From positions 62,001 through 126,000 of the forward strand of contig JAHBWD010000017.1 in assembly GCA_019637175.1 (NCBI GenBank): DNA of 64,000 bases, read 5' to 3'. Under the pieces are notes generated by a model that was not told the DNA's origin, did no database searches, and worked only from the letters and a program-made list of their open reading frames with translations. This DNA is from Labilithrix sp. (lineage in GTDB: Bacteria; Myxococcota_A; Polyangia; Polyangiales; Polyangiaceae). Below are positions 33,408 through 42,254 of the stretch, piece by piece. How positions within the stretch are numbered: position 1 is the first letter of the stretch; each line of letters starts with the position of its first letter. A program made the translations under genes and the position numbers.

Positions 33408-34376
33408 TCAGGCGCGAGCGCGAGCGACGAGGTAGTCGACGACGCGCTCGAACGGATCGAAGCCGTGCTCGCGCGCGATCGGCGCGCGCAGGTTCGAGTT
33501 GGCGTTCACGTCGTAGAAGATCCGCTCGCCGCGCGACTCGAGGTACTCGATCCCTCCGACGTCGATCCCGCCGGCCTGCACGATCCTCTTCGCCGCAGCG
33601 ACGGCCTCGGCTGGGACGTCTTTGTACGCGTAAAACTCGACCGGCGGCGCCGCCGCCTGCGGGACCTCGCAGTGACCTTCGGCGTCCGGATCGGCCGGGT
33701 TGCACACCTCGGACGGGCAGAGGTTGAAGCGGCCGTGCGCGACGACGCGCATGGCGTAGAGCAGCTCGCCGCCGAGCAGCTCCATGCGCACGATGCCGCG
33801 CTCGGGATCGTGCTCGAAGTACTCTTGGAGGAGGAGCACGCCGTCGGGCTCCCAGATGCCCGCCGCGGACTCGACGTGCGCCCTGAGCTCGTCGTACGAG
33901 CCCACGGTGCGGATGCGCGCGCCGCTCCCGCCCTGCTCGGGCTTGAGCAGCGCGGGCCATCGCCACGCGCGCTCGCCCTCGAGGCGCGCGCGCAGCGCGT
34001 CGAGGTCGTTGAACGCGATCGATCGCGGCGTGCGCAGCCCGAGCCGCCCGAGCAGCGCGGCCTGCGCCGACTTCGAAAGCTCGAGCGCGAACGCGCGCGC
34101 GCCGTTGACGACGGGGACGCCTGCGCCCTCGAGCGTCTTCAGGTACGCGAGCGCGACCGGGACCGCGCGCGCGTTGCCGCGCACGTACGCGCTGGGGCTC
34201 GCCTGGTTGAAGACGACGCGCGCCGGCGGAGGATCGCCGGCGACGAACGCCGCGCGCTTCAGATCGAGCGTGTCGTACGACACGCCACGGCGCTCGAGCG
34301 CGGCGAAGAGCGGCTTCTGCCACTCGGGGTGCTCGAAGAGGACGAGGACGTCGGGTCGACGTTCGGGCGACGACAT
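33408..34376 (-). CDS. ATP-grasp protein, RimK-like
   Basis: The 322-residue protein has an N-terminal VLVLFEHPEWQKPLFAALERRG segment, then ATP-grasp motifs: RWPALLKPEQGGSGARI (ATP-binding Lys and Gly loop), LLLQEYFEHDPERG, RMELLGGELLYAMRV and a metal-site end FYDVNANSNLRAPIA with YLES before it. The gene lies between a copper-type ATPase and a beta-propeller lipoprotein on the same strand. The substrate is unknown; peptide or amino-acid ligation is the family norm. It is distinct from the ATP-grasp at 19929. Confidence 0.83.
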   Translation of the reverse strand: MSSPERRPDVLVLFEHPEWQKPLFAALERRGVSYDTLDLKRAAFVAGDPPPARVVFNQASPSAYVRGNARAVPVALAYLKTLEGAGVPVVNGARAFALELSKSAQAALLGRLGLRTPRSIAFNDLDALRARLEGERAWRWPALLKPEQGGSGARIRTVGSYDELRAHVESAAGIWEPDGVLLLQEYFEHDPERGIVRMELLGGELLYAMRVVAHGRFNLCPSEVCNPADPDAEGHCEVPQAAAPPVEFYAYKDVPAEAVAAAKRIVQAGGIDVGGIEYLESRGERIFYDVNANSNLRAPIAREHGFDPFERVVDYLVARARA

Positions 34377-34409
34377 GCGGAGCCTTGGATGCCGGACGAG
34401 GCGGGCCGG

Positions 34410-35618
34410 TTACTGCGGATCGATGCGGAGGATCCGGCCGGTCACCCTGTCGGTGAACCAGATCTTGCCGTCGGGGCCGAACGTGAAGCCGGCGAGCGAG
34501 TGCGGGGGCAGATCGGTCGTGAGGCGGCGAACCTCCTTGCCCGACTTGTCGAAGACGTGGAACGTGCTCGTCGCGGCGTCGGTGACGTAGATGAGATCGT
34601 TGCGCATCTCGATGCCGCTCGGCTGATCGAGCACGCCGGGAGCGACGACGACCTCGACGTTCGTGCCGTCCATGAACCCCTGATCGACGAGCGGCTCGTT
34701 GCGGCGCGGGAGGCTCTCGCCCTTCGTGCCCGACTTCGTGTCGAGCTTGCCGATGCGGCCGTTGCCCGTGTCGGCGAAGTACAGGTAGTCGTCGCTCGGA
34801 TCGAACACGAGGTGGCTCACGACGCCGTCGACGCCCTTGACCTGACCGACGGCGTAGCGATGGATGATGCCGTCGGAGTGATCGTCGTTGCCCGGCCCGT
34901 GATCCTCGGCGAAGTCGTAGCGATCGATCGACTGATCGTACGAGTTGAACGCCCAGTAGACGCGGTTCGTCTCGTGCGCGATGCCGCGGCAGAACGGCGT
35001 CGAGTGGAGCATGTCGAGGTGCGAGCCGAGCCCGGTCGGCGTGCGCACCGCGAAGATCGAGAGATCCGCCGAGAAGAGCGCGGGCCCCATGAAGTTGCTG
35101 GGCGAGCGATCGTTCTGCGAGTTGTCGTTGTCGCCGCACGTGCCCCAGTCGTTGCGCTCGCTCATCGAGATCGCGGTGGGCTTGTGCATGAAGTGGCGCG
35201 CCGCCGGATCGACGAAGCGCTCCCAGGTGGGCGCGTCGGTGTCGAGGGCCTTGCCGACCCACGTCGAGTTGTCGCCGTAGCCCACGACCCAGAGCTCCCA
35301 CGCGCGCTCGGGCGATCTGTGGAAGGCGAGATCGACCGGCTTGGTCGCCGCGCTCGTCGCCTTGATCTCGGCGAACTCGACGGACGCGGGCGTTCCGTCG
35401 CGGTAGCCGATCTCGTGACCGGGCGGCAGGGCCATGCACTTCTTCGCCGTCGTGTCGCAGATCCCCTTGGCGGCCGCCGTCGCGCACTCGGTGTCGGTCT
35501 GGCACGCCTTGCCGTCGACGCCGGATTCCGGCGCGGGCGTCTCGGTGCTGCTGCTGCAAGCCGCGATGCTCGCCCCCACGAGCACCAGAGAAGCGAACAT
35601 GACGGGGCGAAGACTCAT
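34410..35618 (-). CDS. Putative lipoprotein with NHL-type beta-propeller
   Basis: The protein has about 402 residues, a lipobox AAC (after MSLRPVMFASLVLVGASIAAC), and an EB-like Cys motif GKACQTDTECATAAAKGICD. Propeller blades follow with repeated patterns such as SHLVFDPSDDYLYFADTGNGRIGKLD (blade core ADTGNGRIGK), SGIEMRNDLIYVTDAATS and FTFGPDGKIWFTDRVTGRILRI. It should lie on the cell surface or outer membrane and bind a ligand or act as a lyase-like enzyme. ATG 35618 is chosen over a start 12 codons upstream because the signal peptide begins there. Confidence 0.83.
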   Translation of the reverse strand: MSLRPVMFASLVLVGASIAACSSSTETPAPESGVDGKACQTDTECATAAAKGICDTTAKKCMALPPGHEIGYRDGTPASVEFAEIKATSAATKPVDLAFHRSPERAWELWVVGYGDNSTWVGKALDTDAPTWERFVDPAARHFMHKPTAISMSERNDWGTCGDNDNSQNDRSPSNFMGPALFSADLSIFAVRTPTGLGSHLDMLHSTPFCRGIAHETNRVYWAFNSYDQSIDRYDFAEDHGPGNDDHSDGIIHRYAVGQVKGVDGVVSHLVFDPSDDYLYFADTGNGRIGKLDTKSGTKGESLPRRNEPLVDQGFMDGTNVEVVVAPGVLDQPSGIEMRNDLIYVTDAATSTFHVFDKSGKEVRRLTTDLPPHSLAGFTFGPDGKIWFTDRVTGRILRIDPQ

Positions 35619-35713
35619 GCTTCGCGGTCTAGCGCTCGGCTGCCGCGCCGGCAAGCTCGCGGCGGCTGTTGCAAAACCCTACGGCGTTCGCGGCGAGCGT
35701 ACGCGGCGTGCGA

Positions 35714-36607
35714 TCACGAGGGGCCGAGGGGGCCGCCCGGCTTCTTCACCGGGATCTCGGCGCGGATGCGCTCGGAGCGGATCATGCGCTCGAGGACCTC
35801 GAGGCGCTTGTTGGTCTCCGCGCGAAGCGCGCCGAGCTCGCGGATGAGCGTCTCGATCCCGACCTCGTTCTTCAGGTTCACGCGGAAGTCGGTCTCCGCC
35901 GTCGCGCGATCCTTCATCGACTGGCGGTTCTGGCTCATGACGATGAGCGGGCCCTGGAGCGCGACGAGGATCGCGAGGGCGAGGTTGTAGAACTGGAATG
36001 GGTACTCGTCGAACGGCGTCGGGAGCCACTTGTTCGCGCCCGCCCACACGAACGTGAGGATGAGGAGGAAGAGGATGAACGACCAGCTCCCGTTGAGCTC
36101 GGCGACCTTGTCGGCGAGCCTCTGGCTCCACGACAGGTTCTCTTCGAACTCCTTGACGACGTCGCGCGCCGCGCGCTGCGACAGGAGCGCGTTCGTCTCC
36201 CGGAGGCGCTCGGCCATCTCGGCGAGGATGGTCATCGCGGCGTTCTTCGATCGCGAGAGGTGATCGGAGAAGTGATCGCGCGTCAGCTCGAGGAGCGTCG
36301 TGTCGACCGTCGCCTCGACGCTCGCCGATCGCGGCTTGTCGTCGAAGAGCGAGAGCTCGCCGAAGTATTCGCCGGTGCGCGCGTCTTTCAAGACGACGCG
36401 AGGTTCCTCGGGCCCCGCGCCGGGCAGGAAGATCTGCACGGCCCCCGAGAGCACGACGTACATGCTCGAGCCCTTGTCGTCTTTGTCGAAGACCTTCTCG
36501 CCCGCCTTGTACTTGCGCTCCGTCATGCGGCTGGCGAGCGCGTCGAGGTCTTCGGCCGCCAGCGTGTCGAAGAGGGGGATCTGGGCGAGGAGCTCGGCGT
36601 GAAGCAT
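35714..36607 (-). CDS. Cyclic-nucleotide-binding domain plus DUF1003 membrane protein
   Basis: The 297-residue protein joins an N-terminal cNMP-binding domain (residues about 10-125; YKAGEKVFDKDDKGSSMYVVLSG, GEYFGELSLFDDKPRSASVE) to a DUF1003 membrane domain (about 165-270) with two TM helices (WSFILFLLILTFVWAG, FYNLALAILVALQGPLIVM) and the DUF1003 mark MSQNRQ. It could link a nucleotide signal to a membrane activity. There is no helix-turn-helix, so it is not a Crp transcription factor. Confidence 0.88.
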   Translation of the reverse strand: MLHAELLAQIPLFDTLAAEDLDALASRMTERKYKAGEKVFDKDDKGSSMYVVLSGAVQIFLPGAGPEEPRVVLKDARTGEYFGELSLFDDKPRSASVEATVDTTLLELTRDHFSDHLSRSKNAAMTILAEMAERLRETNALLSQRAARDVVKEFEENLSWSQRLADKVAELNGSWSFILFLLILTFVWAGANKWLPTPFDEYPFQFYNLALAILVALQGPLIVMSQNRQSMKDRATAETDFRVNLKNEVGIETLIRELGALRAETNKRLEVLERMIRSERIRAEIPVKKPGGPLGPS

Positions 36608-36660
36608 GCGCGCGAAGCTCGATGGTCGCGCGCCCGCCGGGCGATCCGCAAGGCCTACCT

Positions 36661-37923
36661 CTACCTCACGACAGGACCGCTCCCGCCGGACTTCTCCCCG
36701 CACGACGCGCAGTTTCCGTAGTCGATCGTGGTGTCGACGCAGCCGGGCGCGCCGGAGCAGCCGCCGCACGAGGGGCCGTTGCAGCGCTGATCGTCGGGCT
36801 CGGGGCAGTCCGGCGGACCGGGGCACTCGTCGGGCGACGGCATCTTCACCTCATCTGCGCCGCCCGCCTTCGGCGGATCGGCGACCTCTCCGCCGCCCGG
36901 CTTCTTCTTCCCACCGGGCGTCTCCGCTCCCTTCGAGCCTCCGGGGCAGTCGCCCTCGCAGCTCGGAGGCGGAGGGCACTTGCCGTCGCCGCTGCCCGCG
37001 GTCGAGTCGGATCCTGGATTCTCGGAGTCGCTCGGCGTGCTCGGCGCGCTCGCGCCGCTGTCGGCGCTGCCGCCGGCGTCGTACGGCGCGCCGCCGTCGC
37101 TGCTCGGGAGCGGCCCCGCGTCGACCTTCTTGCCGCCGCCGTAGCCGCCCCAGTCTCCGCCGCCTTCGCCGCCGCCGTAGCCGCTGCTGCTGCCGCCGCT
37201 GCTGCTGCCGTAGCCGCGCGTCGTGAGCGCGGCCCCGCACGCCTGCGATCGTCCGATCCACGTCGCGTAGTTGTCGACGCGCGCGATGAAGAGCAGGCCC
37301 GAAGTCTCGCCTCTGCCGGAGACGACGCCGTGGATGCGCCCCGTCTTCGGATCGACGATCGCGCCGCCGGTATCGAGGTACGTCCCCGCCTCGATCTTCG
37401 TCGCGTAGTTGAGGCGGAAGCCCTTCGAACGGCCGCTCGCGATCTCGACCGCGGCAGCTTGCGCCTCGGTCGCGCGCTCGGACGCGCGATGCATGTGGAG
37501 CGCGCGCGATCCCTCGGGCAGCGCCGCCTTGGCGATCGCGGGGTAGCGATCGAGCTCGATCGGCGCGTCGAGGACGAGCAGCGCGACGTCTGCGTGATCG
37601 GGGTGCGAGAGGCGCGAGCCGAACGCCTTCCACGGCGTCACGGCGCGCGAAGCGTCGACGGTCGTCCCCGTGCTCGGCGAGGTCACCCTCCATCGCGCCG
37701 CGCCCGCGGCGCAGTGGCCGGCGGTGAGCACGAGATCTTTCGCGACGAGCGTGCCCGAGCACGTCCCGAGCGCCTTGCCGCGCGCGTGGATGTCGATGAC
37801 GACCGTCGAGGCCTGCGTCGTCTTCTGGATCTCGATCGCGCTCGCGTCGTCGCCGTCACAGGCCGAAGTCGCGGCGACGATCGTGACCGCGGCGACCATC
37901 ACGCAAAGGACACGTGCTCTCAT
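36661..37923 (-). CDS. S1 trypsin-like protease homologue with Thr at the nucleophile position, lipoprotein
   Basis: The 420-residue protein has a signal peptide with a possible lipobox TSAC (Cys22). The chymotrypsin-fold region (about 35-225) keeps TAGHC with His70 and DVALL with Asp112, but where the nucleophile motif GDSGGP should be, the sequence is LDTGGAIV with Thr185. It may be an inactive or atypical enzyme. From about residue 235 a Ser/Gly/Tyr-rich then Cys/Pro-rich tail (CPPPPSCEGDCPGG, CNGPSCGGCSG) continues to the end, probably exposed on the surface. Confidence 0.83.
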   Translation of the reverse strand: MRARVLCVMVAAVTIVAATSACDGDDASAIEIQKTTQASTVVIDIHARGKALGTCSGTLVAKDLVLTAGHCAAGAARWRVTSPSTGTTVDASRAVTPWKAFGSRLSHPDHADVALLVLDAPIELDRYPAIAKAALPEGSRALHMHRASERATEAQAAAVEIASGRSKGFRLNYATKIEAGTYLDTGGAIVDPKTGRIHGVVSGRGETSGLLFIARVDNYATWIGRSQACGAALTTRGYGSSSGGSSSGYGGGEGGGDWGGYGGGKKVDAGPLPSSDGGAPYDAGGSADSGASAPSTPSDSENPGSDSTAGSGDGKCPPPPSCEGDCPGGSKGAETPGGKKKPGGGEVADPPKAGGADEVKMPSPDECPGPPDCPEPDDQRCNGPSCGGCSGAPGCVDTTIDYGNCASCGEKSGGSGPVVR

Positions 37924-38229
37924 GGGATCTTCTCCAGACCCCGCTCACCCGATCGCGACACGATGCACGAGCGAGGCCATCGTGAAACGCGCGCGAGCGC
38001 CCGTGAAACACGACGCGCGCGTGTGCGCCCACCTCCCACGCGCGTCGACGATCATCGAGGTCGGTCGCCCTCGCGGGATGGATCTTCGAACCAACGATCC
38101 CACACGCCCGCGGGATCGCGCCCCCGCCGTGGAGCACGCTTCGCTCGCGAATTTTCGAGGCGATTCGCTCGCGGCGGAAGTTTCCTCCGTGTCTGTTCGG
38201 CATCGTCGTTGCTCGTGGAGATCGATCCC
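37924..38229. other. 306-bp divergent intergenic region
   Basis: This gap separates the divergent S1-homologue and cytochrome c genes and must hold both promoters. Direct copies of CGTGAAAC (two, near 37980-38008) and of ATTCGCTCGCG-like sequence (near 38143-38175) are visible, but there is no hairpin, tRNA or credible small gene. Confidence 0.4.
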
Positions 38230-39723
38230 ATGAAGCGGTCGACCCTCGTCCTCGGCTTCGCCTTCGCCCTCGGGCTCGCCGCCGCGGCGTGCTCGAGCGA
38301 AGACAATCTCCAGAACGGAGAGGATCCGGCGCCCGGTCCCCAGACGCCGAGCGCGCCGGCGGGCTCGAACGATCCGCGCGATCCGCTCCAGGAGATCCTG
38401 CCCGACCCGCTCGAGGGCCTGCCCAAGGGGCAAGAGCAGCTCGCGAGGGTCTGCGCGCGCGGCGCGAACAACAGAGTGACGCAGCGGCTCTGCGCGAACC
38501 CTTCGATCGACTCCGTCGAGAAGCTCCAGGAGGTGCTCGGCCTCGGCTTCCGCAACCGCTCGGAGAACGGGCAGAACGGCGGCGGAGGAAATCCCGCGTT
38601 CGCGCTGCTCGGTCACTCGAGCTCGCTCGTCGCGCGCAGCGTGTCGGCGATCAACCCGCGCGCGTTCGTGTTCACGCCGCCGCCGGGCCGCCCGCAGCGC
38701 TTGCCCGGCTGGGTCGTGATGGGCTTCGCGCGCGGCGAGCCCTTCGTCGAGATCGCCGCCGAAGACGCGCAGACGCGCGCGCCGGCGTTCTATCTCCTCA
38801 AGTTCGAGATCGCGTGCGAAGCGGATCACTCGTGCAAGGCGGGCGATCTGCTCACGCCCGCGGTGGAGAAGGGCTGGAAGGGCTGGTCGCTCTACGACGA
38901 CGAGGATCTCAAGAACACGCTCGTCGACTGCCGGCACTGCCACCAGCCCGACGGCCCCGGCACGCGCATGATGCTGCGCATGCAGGAGCTCGAGGATCCG
39001 TGGACGCATTGGTTCCGGAGCGATCGCCCCGGCGGCGCCGCGCTCATCGCCGACTACCTCCGCGCGCACGGCGACAAGGAAGACTACTTCGGCATCCCCG
39101 CGGCGATCATGCAGAGCTCCGACGGCCGCGCGATGGAAGACTTCGTCAAGGGCCAGGGCTTCGCGAACCAGCCGAACGTGTTCGACTCGCCGCGGATCGA
39201 GAACGAGGTGCGCAATTCGTCGAGGGCCCAGCCGGAGACGAACACGCCGAAGGGCAAGAGCCAGACGTGGCAGCGCCTCTACGACGCCTCGTTCACCGGC
39301 CGGTTCATCCCGCCGCCGTACCACGACGTGAAGGTGACCGATCCCGACAAGCTAGGCTTCGCGACCGAGGCGTACGCGAGGTTCGTGCAAGGGAAGATGA
39401 GCGCGTCGCAGCTGCCGGACATCCGTCGCGTCTTCCTCGACGAAGCGCTCACCGAGATGACGATGCGCCCGAAGGCGGGCGCGACGGGCCGCGAGGTCCT
39501 CGTCCAGACGTGCGCCCAGTGCCACAACGGCAAGCTCGATCCGTCGATCTCGCGCGCGAAGTTCGACGTCACCGCGCTCGACACGATGTCGCCGGCGATG
39601 AAACAGAACGCGATCGCGCGGCTCAGGCTCCCCGCGTCGGACCGCCGGCACATGCCGCCGGCGCTCTTCCGTACGCTGCCCGCGGACGCGCTCGACCGTG
39701 CGATAGCCGAGCTGTCGAAGTGA
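38230..39723 (+). CDS. Di-heme c-type cytochrome lipoprotein
   Basis: The 497-residue protein has a lipobox AAAC (after MKRSTLVLGFAFALGLAAAAC). Two heme-binding motifs are present: CRHCH near residue 236 and CAQCH near residue 428, each in a plausible cytochrome c setting. A GTGGAG ribosome-binding site lies before the ATG. Large di-heme lipoproteins of this kind in myxobacteria are of unknown role; electron transfer or peroxidase-like activity in the envelope is likely. The gene is followed by an MFS carrier after 55 bp. Confidence 0.82.
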   Translation: MKRSTLVLGFAFALGLAAAACSSEDNLQNGEDPAPGPQTPSAPAGSNDPRDPLQEILPDPLEGLPKGQEQLARVCARGANNRVTQRLCANPSIDSVEKLQEVLGLGFRNRSENGQNGGGGNPAFALLGHSSSLVARSVSAINPRAFVFTPPPGRPQRLPGWVVMGFARGEPFVEIAAEDAQTRAPAFYLLKFEIACEADHSCKAGDLLTPAVEKGWKGWSLYDDEDLKNTLVDCRHCHQPDGPGTRMMLRMQELEDPWTHWFRSDRPGGAALIADYLRAHGDKEDYFGIPAAIMQSSDGRAMEDFVKGQGFANQPNVFDSPRIENEVRNSSRAQPETNTPKGKSQTWQRLYDASFTGRFIPPPYHDVKVTDPDKLGFATEAYARFVQGKMSASQLPDIRRVFLDEALTEMTMRPKAGATGREVLVQTCAQCHNGKLDPSISRAKFDVTALDTMSPAMKQNAIARLRLPASDRRHMPPALFRTLPADALDRAIAELSK

Positions 39724-39778
39724 CGAAAAAGAACTAAGGGTCCGGGCTTCGTGCCATAACTGCCGCGCGGGTGACACC

Positions 39779-41224
39779 ATGAGCGGTTGGGTCAGCGAAG
39801 TCGCGCCGATTGTCGTCCTCCTCGCCCTCGTCGCGTTCGTCGTCGCGCGCCTGCCGAAGATCGATCTCGGTCACTCGCCCGCGTTCCTCCGCCGGCGCTT
39901 CGTCAACTGGTTCCCCGTCGGGCTGACGTACGCGTTCCTCTACATGGGGCGCTACAACCTCAACACCTGCATCGGGCCGGTCTTCGACAAGAAGCAGTTC
40001 GCGATCATCTACGGGTGGGGAACGCTCGTGTACGGCGTCTCGTTCGTCGTGAACGGGCCGCTCACCGATCGGCTCGGGGGCAAGCGCACGATCCTCCTCT
40101 CGGCGATCGGCTCGCTCGCGGCGAACCTCGCGATGGGCGTCGTCGTGATGCGCGCGCTGAGCGGGACGACGGTGCCGGAAGAGGCGCGCGCGGGGATCAT
40201 CCCCACGCTGAGCCTCCTCTACGCCGTGAACATGTACTTCCAGAGCTTCGGCGCGGTCTCGATCGTCAAGGTCAACGCGGCGTGGTTCCACCTGCGCGAG
40301 CGCGGCACCTTCGGCGGCATCTTCGGGATCCTGATCTCGCTCGGCCTCTACTTCGCGTACGACTGGTCGCCGATCGTCTTGAAGAAGATGTCGGCGCCGT
40401 GGGTGTTCTTCGCCCCGGCGATCATCCTCGGGATCTTCGCCGTGCTCGACCTGGTGTTCGTGCGCGACACGCCCGGCGAGGCCGGCCACCGAGACTTCGA
40501 TCTCGGCGACGCGTCGTCGGGCGACGGCGGCGAGAAGCTCCCGCTCGCGAAGGTCGTCAAGATGATGGTCACGAACCCGGCCATCATGATCATCGCGGCG
40601 ATCGAGTTCTGTAGCGGCTTCCTCCGCAACGCGATCCTCCAGTTCTACAAACCGTTCGCGAAGGACACGGGCCGCGTCGCGACCGACGCGGCCAAGCAGA
40701 TCGCCGAGGCCGCGGGCACGATCGCGCCGAGCGACTTCGTCCACGACCACTGGGGGATGCTCAACTGCATGGCGGGGATCTCCGGCGGCGTCGTCGCCGG
40801 GCTCATCTCCGATCGCGTCTTCGGCTCGCGCCGCGGGCCCGTCGCCGGCGTGCTCTACGTGATCATGGTGATCGGCTCGCTCCTCATGTTCGTCGCGATG
40901 CCGTCGCGCGCCGTCGGCTGGGTCGTCGTCGCGATGACGCTCGCGATCATCGGCGTCCACGGCATGCTGAGCGGCACGGCGAGCATGGACTTCGGCGGCA
41001 AGCGCAACGTCGGCATCGTCGTCGGCGTGATCGACGGCTTCGTGTACCTCGGCTCGTCGCTCGGCGCGTTCGTCCTCGGCCACGTGCTTCCGCAGAAGGA
41101 GATCGCGAAGGAAGCGAGCAACTGGTGGACGTGGCCGGCGGCGATGCTGCCCGCGGCGATCCTCGGCTTCCTGCTCGCGACGCGCGTGTGGAACGCGCGG
41201 CCCAAGGGCGCCGCTTCGCACTGA
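39779..41224 (+). CDS. MFS transporter, GlpT/UhpT-like (organophosphate:phosphate antiporter family)
   Basis: The 481-residue membrane protein has about 12 TM helices. Family marks are FLYMGRYNLNTCIGPVF in the first helix, the loop motif GPLTDRLGGKRTIL, and SGGVVAGLISDRVFGSRRGP between helices 7 and 9. Relatives exchange glycerol-3-phosphate or sugar phosphates for inorganic phosphate. A central soluble loop of about 50 residues (AGHRDFDLGDASSGDGG) is longer than in GlpT. It stands in line with the upstream cytochrome gene, but a functional link is not evident. Confidence 0.88.
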   Translation: MSGWVSEVAPIVVLLALVAFVVARLPKIDLGHSPAFLRRRFVNWFPVGLTYAFLYMGRYNLNTCIGPVFDKKQFAIIYGWGTLVYGVSFVVNGPLTDRLGGKRTILLSAIGSLAANLAMGVVVMRALSGTTVPEEARAGIIPTLSLLYAVNMYFQSFGAVSIVKVNAAWFHLRERGTFGGIFGILISLGLYFAYDWSPIVLKKMSAPWVFFAPAIILGIFAVLDLVFVRDTPGEAGHRDFDLGDASSGDGGEKLPLAKVVKMMVTNPAIMIIAAIEFCSGFLRNAILQFYKPFAKDTGRVATDAAKQIAEAAGTIAPSDFVHDHWGMLNCMAGISGGVVAGLISDRVFGSRRGPVAGVLYVIMVIGSLLMFVAMPSRAVGWVVVAMTLAIIGVHGMLSGTASMDFGGKRNVGIVVGVIDGFVYLGSSLGAFVLGHVLPQKEIAKEASNWWTWPAAMLPAAILGFLLATRVWNARPKGAASH

Positions 41225-41287
41225 AGCGTCTTCGGCGTGGGGGGATGTAAGTCGCACGAGCCGCTGGGCCCAGCGGCCTCGTTCGAT

Positions 41288-42193
41288 ATGCTGTGCTTGG
41301 TGAGCCCGCTCCACCGAGCATGCATCGGTGTGCTCTGCGGCGCCCTCGCGGGGTGCTCCGTGATGGTGTCGCTCCACGGCCTCTCGGGTGGAGGCGAGGA
41401 GGTCGCCCCGGACGAGGAGGGCTTGCTCGGCGCCGACGCCTCCGCGGATCCGGGCCCGAGCCTGGCAGGCGACGCGGGCGATCCGCCTGCGCACGACGGC
41501 GGCGACGCCGGTCTCCCTTGCCCCGGCACCGCCGGCCCGGTCGCGATCCGGATCGGCGACGGCACCGTGAGCTTCTGCATCGACACGACCGAGGTGACGA
41601 ACAGCCAGTACGCGGCGTTCCTCGCCTCGTCGCCGTCGGCGTCGGCGCAGCCCGCGATCTGCTCGTGGAACGCGACGTTCACCCCGCAGGATCGCTGGCC
41701 CTTCGCGAGCGGCGAAGAGGATCTGCCCGTCGGCGGCGTCGACTGGTGCGACGCGCGCGCGTACTGCGCGTGGGCGGGCAAGCGGCTGTGCGGAAAGATC
41801 GGCGGCGGCTCGCTCGCGCCCTCCGAGCGGAGGAACACGTCGCGGAGCGAGTGGATGTACGCGTGCACGCTCGCCGGCACGCGCGAGTATCCCTACGGCT
41901 CGACGTACGTGCCGGCCGCGTGCGTCGGCGAAGACTCGACGGGCCCGCGCCCCGCGAGCGTCGGGACGAGCCCGGGCTGCGTCGGCGGCCCGCCGGGGCT
42001 CTTCGACATGAGCGGGAACATCGCCGAGTGGGACGACTCGTGCGTCACTTCGGCGGGCGGTCCGGACGACTCGTGCGCGTATCGCGGAGGCGAATTCTTC
42101 CACTCGCCGGAGGGGCTCACGTGCCGCGAGGTCGAGGTCTTCCCGCGCAACAACACCGCCCCCTGGGGCGGCATCCGCTGCTGCGGATCTTGA
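41288..42193 (+). CDS. FGE/SUMF1-fold lipoprotein
   Basis: The protein has about 301 residues, a signal peptide with lipobox LAGC, and an Asp/Gly-rich linker. The formylglycine-generating-enzyme-like fold follows: FCIDTTEVTNSQYAAFL, PVGGVDWCDARAYCAWAGKRLCG, SRSEWMYACTLAGTREYPYG, FDMSGNIAEWDDSC, IRCCGS. It is shorter than the homologue at 21283 and lacks a TM anchor. Whether it oxidises sulfatase Cys residues is unproven; no sulfatase is nearby. The start is uncertain between ATG 41288 and GTG 41300. Confidence 0.85.
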   Translation: MLCLVSPLHRACIGVLCGALAGCSVMVSLHGLSGGGEEVAPDEEGLLGADASADPGPSLAGDAGDPPAHDGGDAGLPCPGTAGPVAIRIGDGTVSFCIDTTEVTNSQYAAFLASSPSASAQPAICSWNATFTPQDRWPFASGEEDLPVGGVDWCDARAYCAWAGKRLCGKIGGGSLAPSERRNTSRSEWMYACTLAGTREYPYGSTYVPAACVGEDSTGPRPASVGTSPGCVGGPPGLFDMSGNIAEWDDSCVTSAGGPDDSCAYRGGEFFHSPEGLTCREVEVFPRNNTAPWGGIRCCGS

Positions 42194-42254
42194 TCTCGGC
42201 GGCTCGCCGCTCTCGAAGAGCGAAAGAGAGGCGCTGAGGCGCGGAGCGTGAGGG

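Noticed and set aside
35714..36607. Crp/Fnr transcription factor
   Set aside because: The cNMP domain is followed by DUF1003 membrane helices, not by a helix-turn-helix.
36622..38229. Plus-strand open frame continuing upstream of the cytochrome lipoprotein
   Set aside because: It is antisense to the S1 protease homologue; the cytochrome begins at a clear lipoprotein signal at 38230.
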